A stretch of 42,208 nucleotides of DNA, taken from Clostridia bacterium. Its GTDB lineage: Bacteria; UBA6262; WVXT01. How positions within the stretch are numbered: position 1 is the stretch's first letter; the number at the start of each line of letters is the position of its first letter. Below, piece by piece: positions 25,772 to 33,757 of the stretch. Both the position numbers and the translations under genes were made by a program. A model generated the notes under the pieces. It saw only the letters and a program-made list of their open reading frames with translations. It was not told the DNA's origin and ran no database searches. Location of the stretch: the NCBI GenBank assembly GCA_009619095.1, contig WJOT01000059.1:1-42208 (forward strand). Reading direction: 5' to 3'.

Positions 25772-28195
25772 ATGAAAAGTAGAATTTTAGTTTCTGTAAT
25801 AATTGGTTTTCTGGTTATGGCGTTCAGTTCCACTTTTGCCGTAGATTCGAGTAATGTAGACCTAATCGGCAAACTTGCTGGGGGTGTCCCTGAAGATGTA
25901 TTTGTTCAGGGGGACTATGCTTATGTTGCTGCTTTTGGTATCTTGTCGATACTGGATGTTTCGGACCCACAAAACCCAATACAGGTTTCTTGGTATGATA
26001 GTTCTATTAGAGCTAGTGGAGTCTATGTCTCTGGTAATTATGCTTATGTTGCAGATGCCACCTCTGGATTGAGAATAATAGATATAAGTAATCCCTCAAA
26101 CCCTTTTGAGGTGGGTTATTACGACACCGATGGCGATGATGCCAATGATGTCTATGTATCTGGAGATTATGCCTATGTAGCAATTGGGAATGCTGGCCTG
26201 GTAATAATAGATATAAGTAATCCCTCAAACCCTTCTAAGGCAGGTTCTTTTGATACTCCAGGCAATGCTTACGAAGTCTATGTTTCAAGTAATTATGCCT
26301 TTGTTGCAGATGGTGGGTCTGGTTTGAGGGTAATAGATATAAGCGACCCTTCGAATCCTTCTGAGGAGGGTTTTTATGATACCCTTGGCTATGCTTATGG
26401 AGTCTATGTATCCAGTTATTGTGCCTTTGTTGCAGATGGTGGGTCTGGTTTGAGGGTTATAAATATAAGCAACCCTTCGAATCCTTATGAAGAGGGTTTT
26501 TATGATTCCAATTTTCCCTCTACTCGCGGGGTTTTTGTTTCTGGTGATTACGCATATATAGCTGATTACTGGAATGGCTTAAGGGTAATAGATATAACCG
26601 ATCCCTCAAATCCCTTTCAAGCAGGTTCTCACGATACACCTGGGAAGGCATTAGGGATTTATATTTCCGGAAACTATGCGTATGTCGCTGATTGTTGGCG
26701 TGGTTTAAGAATAGTAGATATAAGTACTCCATCATCTCCAGATGAAGAGGGTTACTATGATACCCCTGGACAGGCTAGTAGAATTTATGTATCTAATCAT
26801 TATGCATATGTAGGTGATATAGACTCTGGCTTAAGGATATTAGATATAAGTGACCCTTCGAATCCTTCTGAGGTCGGTTCTTGTGATACCCCTGGGTTTG
26901 CTTCTGGAGTCTTTATTTCTGGAAACTATGCCTATGTTGCAGATGGTTGGTCTGGCTTAAGGGTAATACATGTAGGCACTCCTTCAAATCCATTTGAGGT
27001 GGGTCATTATGATACTCCTGGGTGGGCTAGTGATGTTTATGTATCAGGAGACTATGCCTATGTTGCAGATGAAGATTCTGGTTTAAGGATAATAGATATA
27101 AGTGATTCCTCAAATCCTTCTGAGGAGGGTTTTTATGATACTCCTGGCCAGGCAGTAGGAGTTTGTGTCTCAGGAGACTATGCCTATGTTGCTGATAGAG
27201 ATTCTGGCTTGAGGATATTAGATATAAGCAATCCTTCAAATCCTTTTGAAGCTGGTTTTTATGATACCCATGGGGATGCTCATGGAGTCTATGTCTATAA
27301 TCAGTATGCATATGTAGCTGATGGAAATTCTGGATTAGGGATAATAGATGTAAGCAATCTTTCATCTATATATGAGGTTAATTATTATGATACAGATGGC
27401 ATTACTTGGGGAGTTTATGTTTCTGGAGATAATGCATATATTGCTGATTACTGGAGTGGTTTAAGGATAATAAACATATATGACCCTTTATCGCTATCTG
27501 AGGTAGGGTATTACGATACCCCTGGGTGGGCTATTGGTGTTTATGTCTCCGGTGATTATGCTTATGTTGCTGATTCTGCGTCTGGATTATGGGTTTTTGA
27601 ATACATAGATTTAATTCCACCTAATCAACCTCCTGTTGCCAATGCTGGGCCGGACCAGACGGTAATTGACGAGGACAACAATGGCGAAGAGCAGGTCACC
27701 CTTGATGGCTCTGCTTCACAAGACCCCGATGGTACAATTGCAAGCTTTGTCTGGAGTGAAGATGGTTTACAGATTGCTACTGGTATAAATCCAACGGTAA
27801 TCCTATCCACTGGAACACATTCAATTACACTCACTGTAACCGATAATGGAGGGTTAAAAGATACTGATAGTGTAACCATTAAAGCGTTAGAAGAAGGTAA
27901 AGGATTCGGAGAACTGCCGACAGGTTGCTACAACAATGTCTTTAATCCTACAAAAGGAGAAAAAGCATTAATTGTAGTAAAACTATCAAAACAAGCTCAT
28001 GTAAGATTAAATCTTTATAATGCAAGAGGCAATAGAATAAGAGAACTCGCAGATGAAGAGAAAGAAGCTGGGACACATAAGTACTACTGGGATGGTAAGA
28101 GTGACAATGGCAATGTAGTTGGCAGTGGGTTATATTTTGTCCATATACAGGCGGGGGATTATAAGAAGACAAAGAAGATTGTTGTGGTGAAATAA
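25772..28195 (+). CDS. Secreted LVIVD-repeat beta-propeller protein with PKD-like domain and FlgD/T9SS-like C-terminal domain
   Basis: Signal peptide MKSRILVSVIIGFLVMAFSSTFA; 14 repeats of ~42 aa (GDYAYVADxxSGLRIIDISNPSNPxExGxYDTPG); PKD-like PPVANAGPDQTV...; CTD ends GLYFVHIQAGDYKKTKKIVVVK. Confidence 0.88.
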   Translation: MKSRILVSVIIGFLVMAFSSTFAVDSSNVDLIGKLAGGVPEDVFVQGDYAYVAAFGILSILDVSDPQNPIQVSWYDSSIRASGVYVSGNYAYVADATSGLRIIDISNPSNPFEVGYYDTDGDDANDVYVSGDYAYVAIGNAGLVIIDISNPSNPSKAGSFDTPGNAYEVYVSSNYAFVADGGSGLRVIDISDPSNPSEEGFYDTLGYAYGVYVSSYCAFVADGGSGLRVINISNPSNPYEEGFYDSNFPSTRGVFVSGDYAYIADYWNGLRVIDITDPSNPFQAGSHDTPGKALGIYISGNYAYVADCWRGLRIVDISTPSSPDEEGYYDTPGQASRIYVSNHYAYVGDIDSGLRILDISDPSNPSEVGSCDTPGFASGVFISGNYAYVADGWSGLRVIHVGTPSNPFEVGHYDTPGWASDVYVSGDYAYVADEDSGLRIIDISDSSNPSEEGFYDTPGQAVGVCVSGDYAYVADRDSGLRILDISNPSNPFEAGFYDTHGDAHGVYVYNQYAYVADGNSGLGIIDVSNLSSIYEVNYYDTDGITWGVYVSGDNAYIADYWSGLRIINIYDPLSLSEVGYYDTPGWAIGVYVSGDYAYVADSASGLWVFEYIDLIPPNQPPVANAGPDQTVIDEDNNGEEQVTLDGSASQDPDGTIASFVWSEDGLQIATGINPTVILSTGTHSITLTVTDNGGLKDTDSVTIKALEEGKGFGELPTGCYNNVFNPTKGEKALIVVKLSKQAHVRLNLYNARGNRIRELADEEKEAGTHKYYWDGKSDNGNVVGSGLYFVHIQAGDYKKTKKIVVVK
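25880..27605 (+). repeat. 14 degenerate ~126-bp tandem repeats coding LVIVD units
   Basis: Repeated TCTGG(a/t)GA(t/c)TATGC(c/t)TATGTTGC(a/t)GAT ... ATAGATATAAG(t/c)(a/g)A(t/c)CC(c/t)TC. Confidence 0.85.
27926..28192 (+). repeat. C-terminal domain cassette copy 1 (89 codons)
   Basis: CYNNVFNPTKGEKALIVVKLSKQAHVRLNLYNARGNRIRELADEEKEAGTHKYYWDGK...; near-identical to 29082-29348. Confidence 0.9.
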
Positions 28196-28199
28196 AGAT

Positions 28200-29351
28200 T
28201 TGGAGGTGGATAAAATTAAAAAACAGAGATTATTAATGATATTGTTAACGTGTTTGGTATTTGGAACCAGCCTGGCATTTGCCAAAATTGGAGATATACA
28301 GGTAAATGAAGGTGTGACCTTAGAAGTGCCTCTTTCTGCTTATGACCCTGATGGAGATAACTTAAGTTTTTCCTTAAGTAATAATCCTAGCTTTGTTAGT
28401 TTAATTGATAATGGTGATGGCACAGGCTTATTAATTATCAGCCCTGACTTTGATGATGCCGGAACCTATACACAAGTAAGAATCACAGTTACTGATGATG
28501 GCTCACCTCCTTTATCTGACTATGAGGAGATTACCATTACTGTCAATGATGTTTCCCTTACCTATACTATCACCGCCACAGCAGGTCCAGGTGGTTCTAT
28601 TGCCCCCAGTGGCGCAGTTACAGTAAATCATGGAGCTAACCAGACCTTTACCATCATTCCAGATCCAGGATACCATATTGCTGATGTCTTAGTAGATGGT
28701 TCATCTGTGGGAGCAGTACCTACCTATACCTTTACTAATGTCACAGCTGACCATACTATTGAGGCTATATTTGCCCTGGATAACCGTCCTCCAGTACTTG
28801 AGCCAATAGGTGATAAATCAGTCAGAGTTGGTGAGACATTAACTTTCACAGTCAATGCCACAGACCCTGATGAAGACCCGATAACCTATTCAGTCGAGGG
28901 ACTGCCAGGTGGTGCAACATTCGAAAATCAGACATTCACCTGGACACCAGAAGGCAGCGATGTGGGTGAGCATCAGGTAACATTTACTGCAAGTGATGAT
29001 GAAGAACTTTCCCATAGTGAGACAATAATAATCATCACAATAGAGGGATATAAAACAAAGCCAGATAAAACAGAACTTAAATGTTATAACAATGTGTTTA
29101 ATCCAACAAAAGGAGAAAAAGCACTAATCGTAGTGGAACTACCAAACCAAGTTCATGTAAAATTAGGTCTGTATAATGCAAGAGGCAATAGGATAAAAGA
29201 ACTCGCAGATGAAGAAAAGGAACCGGGGACACACAAATATTATTGGGATGGGAAGAACGGTTCAGGCGAGGTCGTTGGCAGTGGATTATACTTTGTTCAT
29301 ATACAGGCGGGAGATTACAAGAAGACAAAGAAGATTGTGGTGGTGAAATAA
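28200..29351 (+). CDS. Secreted cadherin/Ig-like protein with InlB-type B-repeat and FlgD/T9SS-like C-terminal domain; start probably ATT at 28215
   Basis: Signal peptide KKQRLLMILLTCLVFGTSLAFA; ITATAGPGGSIAPSGAVTVNHGANQTFTIIPDPGYHIADVLVDG; He_PIG-like PPVLEPIGDKSVRVGETLTFTVNATDPDEDPITYSVEGLPGGATF; shared CTD. Confidence 0.82.
   Translation: MEVDKIKKQRLLMILLTCLVFGTSLAFAKIGDIQVNEGVTLEVPLSAYDPDGDNLSFSLSNNPSFVSLIDNGDGTGLLIISPDFDDAGTYTQVRITVTDDGSPPLSDYEEITITVNDVSLTYTITATAGPGGSIAPSGAVTVNHGANQTFTIIPDPGYHIADVLVDGSSVGAVPTYTFTNVTADHTIEAIFALDNRPPVLEPIGDKSVRVGETLTFTVNATDPDEDPITYSVEGLPGGATFENQTFTWTPEGSDVGEHQVTFTASDDEELSHSETIIIITIEGYKTKPDKTELKCYNNVFNPTKGEKALIVVELPNQVHVKLGLYNARGNRIKELADEEKEPGTHKYYWDGKNGSGEVVGSGLYFVHIQAGDYKKTKKIVVVK
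29082..29348 (+). repeat. C-terminal domain cassette copy 2 (89 codons)
   Basis: CYNNVFNPTKGEKALIVVELPNQVHVKLGLYNARGNRIKELADEEKEPGTHKYYWDGK... Confidence 0.9.
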
Positions 29352-29366
29352 TACCTAAAAACAGGA

Positions 29367-30470
29367 CTATACTATAGTCTTTTCTGTCTTCTTATCAAAA
29401 ACATGAATCTTATCCATATCAAAGACCATTTCTATATCCTGGTTAACTTTTGCTTTATTGTGTGAACCAACGCGGGCAACAAAAATATTCTTGCCAGTGG
29501 TTAAATGTAACAGTATCTCAGCACCCATAGGCTCCACAACCTCTACAGTACTGGAAATTGTGTTATCCCGGGTAGCTCCTGCAGAATAGAGCTTATCATA
29601 AATATCTTCTGGTCGGATACCAAAGGTTACTTCTTTCCCCACATAGGGTTCGAGGGCTTTTCCCATCCTCTTACTGACTTTTACTTCGTAGTTTCCTTCA
29701 TCTATATATATTCCAGCCTCCTTCTTTATTATCCGGCATTCCATAAAGTTCATTGGAGGCGTCCCGATGAACCCGGCCACAAACTTATTTACCGGCTGGT
29801 CATAGAGAGTGATTGGATCTGCCACTTGGTAAATGATACCATCCTTCAGTACTGTAATCTTGTCTCCCATGGTCATAGCCTCGACCTGGTCGTGGGTCAC
29901 GTAGATCATAGTAGCTTGCAGCCGCTTGTGAAGCTTGCTGAGTTCTGTCCTCATCTGAACTCTCATCTTTGCGTCTAAATTACTTAAAGGTTCATCGAAT
30001 AAGAAGACTTTTGGTTTACGAACTATAGCCCTTCCCACTGCTACCCTCTGTCTCTCTCCGCCAGAGAGTGCCTTTGGCCTTCTATTTAGAAGACGCCGGA
30101 TGCCTAAAATCTCTGCCGCTTCTTCTACCCTGTGTTGTATTTCTTTCTTGGGATACTTTCTCAATTTTAGTGCAAAAGCCATATTTTCATAGGCAGTCAT
30201 ATGGGGGTAAAGAGCGTAATTCTGGAAAACCATAGCAATATCCCTGTTTTTAGGAGGGATGTCATTGATCAGTCTATCATCAATATAGATTTCTCCTTCA
30301 GTAACTTCCTCCAGGCCAGCAATCATTCGTAGCGTGGTTGATTTACCACAGCCTGAGGGTCCAACTAAAATGCAGAACTCTCTATCAGCAATTTCCAAAT
30401 TAATATCCTTGGCGCCGATAACACCTCCAGGATATATCTTAGTCGCCTTCCTTAAAACAACTCGCGCCAT
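29367..30470 (-). CDS. MalK/UgpC/MsmX-type sugar ABC transporter ATP-binding protein
   Basis: Walker A VGPSGCGKSTTLRMIAG, LSGGERQRVAVGRAIVR, FLFDEPLSNLDAKMR, C-terminal TOBE-like domain. Start trimmed to 30470. Confidence 0.93.
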   Translation of the reverse strand: MARVVLRKATKIYPGGVIGAKDINLEIADREFCILVGPSGCGKSTTLRMIAGLEEVTEGEIYIDDRLINDIPPKNRDIAMVFQNYALYPHMTAYENMAFALKLRKYPKKEIQHRVEEAAEILGIRRLLNRRPKALSGGERQRVAVGRAIVRKPKVFLFDEPLSNLDAKMRVQMRTELSKLHKRLQATMIYVTHDQVEAMTMGDKITVLKDGIIYQVADPITLYDQPVNKFVAGFIGTPPMNFMECRIIKKEAGIYIDEGNYEVKVSKRMGKALEPYVGKEVTFGIRPEDIYDKLYSAGATRDNTISSTVEVVEPMGAEILLHLTTGKNIFVARVGSHNKAKVNQDIEMVFDMDKIHVFDKKTEKTIV

Positions 30471-30521
30471 TTCCTGCCTCCTGTGAATCAACCCCTACTC
30501 AATAACAATAGTAATTATAAC

Positions 30522-31820
30522 TTAAAAATTGAAATCTATCAAGTCTCTATCTATTATAATCGTCTCCTCTCTGCTTCTGCCCATAGAGACTATGGAGACT
30601 TTTGCCTGAACCAGGCTTTCTATTTTACTTAAATATCTCTTTGCATTTCGGGGTAGTAAATTAAATTTCTGAATGCCTTTAGTCTTCTCTTTCCATCCTT
30701 TTAACTCTATATAAACTGGTTTACAATCTTTGAAAATTTCTCTGCCAGTGGGAAACTCCCTGATCAATTTTCCCCGGTAGCGATATGCTACGCAAATTTT
30801 TAAAGGGTCAATCCCATCCAGAACATCCAGCTTGGTCAAAGCTAAACTCCTCAGACCATTTACCCTAACCGCGTGTCGGACAATAGAGGTGTCAAACCAG
30901 CCACAGCGTCGAGGCCGACCTGTAGTTGCTCCAAACTCTTTTCCCTTTTCCTGCAATAGTTTACCTATGCTATTGGAAAGCTCTGTGGGAAATGGTCCCT
31001 CTCCTACCCTGGTCGTATATGCCTTGACAATTCCTAAGACTCGATCGACTTGAGTGGGGCCTATACCTATACCCACACAGGCTCCACCAGCCACAGGATT
31101 GGAAGAGGTAACATAAGGATAACTTCCATAATCAACGTCCAGTAGAGTCCCCTGAGCACTCTCCAGGATAACATTCCTTCCTTGAGAAATTATCCGGTTA
31201 ATCATTATCGCTGAATCTACCACGAGGTCTTTAATTATGGGTAGCTGCTTTTTTCTTTTTTCCAGAATCTCTCGTCTCAACTCAGAGAGCTTACACGCTT
31301 TCCTCAGAAGAGGAGCCTTTTCTTTCAAGTTCCTCTCCAATAGTTCCTTGAATAGGCGTAGGGAAAGGAAATCAGCCATTCTTATACCCACTCTCGCCAC
31401 CTTATCAGCGTAGGCTGGCCCGATTCCTTTTCGGGTAGTGCCGATTCTCTTCTTACCCTGCTGGATTTCCCTGAGCTGATCCATCCAGCGATGATAGGGC
31501 AGAATAATATGGCAGGCATCACTGACAAAAAGCCTGTCTTCTATTTTTATTCCTTTCCTCTCAAGAAAGCGAATCTCTTCTACCAGTGCCTGGGGATCTA
31601 CTACCACTCCACTTCCAATAATACATTTCTTGCCCGGCTCGAGGATTCCCGCTGGAACCAAGTGGAGAATGAATTCCTGACCATTAAAGACAACAGTATG
31701 TCCCGCATTGTTGCCACCCTGGTAGCGGATAATATAATCGGCCTTCTCTGAGAGAAGGTGGACAACTTTACCTTTGCCTTCGTCGCCCCACTGGGTACCT
31801 ACCACAACTAAAGTAGCCAT
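30522..31820 (-). CDS. purA: Adenylosuccinate synthetase
   Basis: VVVGTQWGDEGKGKVVHLLSEKADYIIRYQGGNNAGHTVV; GRPRRCGWFDTSIVRHAVRVNG. Confidence 0.97.
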   Translation of the reverse strand: MATLVVVGTQWGDEGKGKVVHLLSEKADYIIRYQGGNNAGHTVVFNGQEFILHLVPAGILEPGKKCIIGSGVVVDPQALVEEIRFLERKGIKIEDRLFVSDACHIILPYHRWMDQLREIQQGKKRIGTTRKGIGPAYADKVARVGIRMADFLSLRLFKELLERNLKEKAPLLRKACKLSELRREILEKRKKQLPIIKDLVVDSAIMINRIISQGRNVILESAQGTLLDVDYGSYPYVTSSNPVAGGACVGIGIGPTQVDRVLGIVKAYTTRVGEGPFPTELSNSIGKLLQEKGKEFGATTGRPRRCGWFDTSIVRHAVRVNGLRSLALTKLDVLDGIDPLKICVAYRYRGKLIREFPTGREIFKDCKPVYIELKGWKEKTKGIQKFNLLPRNAKRYLSKIESLVQAKVSIVSMGRSREETIIIDRDLIDFNF

Positions 31821-31868
31821 ATTTTATGCTCCGCCTCCCCGTTCCGTTGAAAGTGAAACAGAGATACT

Positions 31869-33161
31869 TTACAGTTTTAGCCGTTTAAAGATTATATTCA
31901 CATATCTCAAGTAATAGTTGAGATTGAAGCAGGCATCAATTTCTCTTTTTGTAAGATATTTCTTTACTTCTTTGTCCTTTTTTAGAAGCTCACGATATTC
32001 ACTGCCTTCCTTCCAGGCCCTCATAGCATTTCTTTGAGTCAACTCATATGCTCTCTCTCGAGAAAGTCCCTTTTTTACCAGTCCCAGAAGAACTCTCTGG
32101 GAGAAAATGGCATTTTTGCTTTTCTCCATATTCTTCTTCATATTCTGAGGATAGACTATTAGTCTTCTCACAATATTTTCGAACTTCTGCAACATATAAT
32201 CGAGGAGAATTGTACTATCAGGAATAATAACTCTTTCTATAGAAGAATGGGTGATATCTCTTTCGTGCCATAGAGGTATATTATCTAAGGAGGCTCCCGC
32301 ATTGGAGCGAACAAGACGCGCCAGTCCACAAATTCTCTCACAAGTTATGGGATTCCTCTTGTGAGGCATTGCTGAGGAGCCTTTCTGGGTAGGGCTGAAA
32401 TACTCTTCTACCTCCAGTATCTCAGTCCTCTGGAGGTTTCTGATTTCCAGGGCAAATTTCTCCAACGATGCGGCTACCAACGCCAACAGGGAAAGGTATT
32501 CAGCATGGCGGTCTCTTTGAATTATCTGTGTGGAAATGGGGGCTGGTTTCAACCTAAATTTTTTGCAGACATAGAGTTCCACTTTAGGATTCACGTGAGC
32601 ATAAGTTCCCACTGCCCCTGAAATTTTTCCCACACCAATCACTTCCCTTGCCCGCCTGAGTCTCTCTAAGCTTCTCAGGGTCTCCTGATACCAGAGTGCC
32701 AGTTTCAACCCAAAAGTAATCGGCTCAGCATGGATTCCGTGGGTTCTGCCTACCATTATTGTATTCTTATGCTTTATGGCTCTCTTCTTCAGAGTCCGGG
32801 AAAGATTCTCCAGGTCCTCGATTAAAATATCTATAGCTTCAACCATCTGCACAGCCAATGCAGTATCCAGGACATCGGAAGAGGTCAATCCCAGATGAAT
32901 ATATCTTCCTTCTCTACCTACACTTTCACTCAAAGAAGATATAAAAGCAATCATATCGTGATGCACTTTGCTCTCTATCTTTTTAATCCTTGCCAAGTTA
33001 AAGCGTGCTTTTCTCTTAATTTTAATGAGCGCACTCCTGGGAATCTCTCCAAGATTACTCAGAGCTTCGCAAACAGTTATCTCAATCTCCATCATTATCC
33101 TGAACCTGTTTTCGTCAGTCCAGATTTTACCCATTTTAGGAAGAGTATAGCGAGAAATCAA
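31869..33161 (-). CDS. purB: Adenylosuccinate lyase
   Basis: YIHLGLTSSDVLDTALAVQM; GSSAMPHKRNPITCERICGLARLVR. Confidence 0.96.
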   Translation of the reverse strand: MISRYTLPKMGKIWTDENRFRIMMEIEITVCEALSNLGEIPRSALIKIKRKARFNLARIKKIESKVHHDMIAFISSLSESVGREGRYIHLGLTSSDVLDTALAVQMVEAIDILIEDLENLSRTLKKRAIKHKNTIMVGRTHGIHAEPITFGLKLALWYQETLRSLERLRRAREVIGVGKISGAVGTYAHVNPKVELYVCKKFRLKPAPISTQIIQRDRHAEYLSLLALVAASLEKFALEIRNLQRTEILEVEEYFSPTQKGSSAMPHKRNPITCERICGLARLVRSNAGASLDNIPLWHERDITHSSIERVIIPDSTILLDYMLQKFENIVRRLIVYPQNMKKNMEKSKNAIFSQRVLLGLVKKGLSRERAYELTQRNAMRAWKEGSEYRELLKKDKEVKKYLTKREIDACFNLNYYLRYVNIIFKRLKL

Positions 33162-33196
33162 TTTATCCTCCCCATAAATAAACTATATTTTAGCTT

Positions 33197-33640
33197 CTAT
33201 TTTAACTGGCAGAGCTCCGCTTTTGCCTCTTTAAATAGTTCCTGTGCCATCTCATCAGGATACTCACCTTTAAAAACAGCTCGAGTTATCCCGGCCTGAA
33301 TTATCATTTTGGCACAGAGAATACAAGGTTGATGCGTGCAATATATGGTAGCATTCTTTATATTTACACCATTGGCAGCAGCAAATAACAATGCATTCTG
33401 TTCAGCATGGAGTCCCCGGCACACTTCCTGCATCTGACCGGAGGGAATGTTTTTCTTCTCTCGAATACATCCTACTTTTTCACAATGGATCAGCCCAGTT
33501 AAAGCCCCATTATATCCTGTGGCAAGAATCCTCTTGTCCCGCACAATGATTGCTCCCACTCGCCTCCTCAGACAGGTGGAACGTTTAGCCACAGTATCAG
33601 CAATTTCCATAAAGTAGTCATCCCACGATGGTCGTCCCAT
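33197..33640 (-). CDS. dCMP/cytidine deaminase family protein (ComEB-like)
   Basis: ATGYNGALTGLIHCEKVGC...GLHAEQNALLFAAANGVNIKNATIYCTHQPCILCAKMIIQAG zinc-site motifs. Confidence 0.92.
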   Translation of the reverse strand: MGRPSWDDYFMEIADTVAKRSTCLRRRVGAIIVRDKRILATGYNGALTGLIHCEKVGCIREKKNIPSGQMQEVCRGLHAEQNALLFAAANGVNIKNATIYCTHQPCILCAKMIIQAGITRAVFKGEYPDEMAQELFKEAKAELCQLK

Positions 33641-33668
33641 TTTCCCCCTCTGTTCGTCACCCTGCCCT

Positions 33669-33722
33669 GGTCGGGCACTCTTTAGAGTGCCACATTCGTC
33701 ACCCTAAAGGGCGACCGACCTG
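33669..33722. repeat. Intergenic palindromic repeat GGTCGGGCACTCTTTAGAGTGCC...GGGCGACCGACCTG
   Basis: Same family as 874-968. Confidence 0.8.
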
Positions 33723-33757
33723 CCCTTTGAAAAATGACTCTGACCCCTTTTCTTTTT

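Noticed and set aside
26013-27365. Minus-strand repetitive ORFs (LHLQHRHS...)
   Set aside because: Antisense shadow of the LVIVD repeats.
25880-27605. CRISPR or non-coding satellite interpretation of the 126-bp repeats
   Set aside because: One open frame throughout encodes regular LVIVD units.
29355-29385. Bidirectional terminator between the island and the MalK-type gene (GACTAT-ACT-ATAGTC)
   Set aside because: Only a 6-bp AT-rich stem with a 3-nt loop, overlapping a stop codon; too weak to call.
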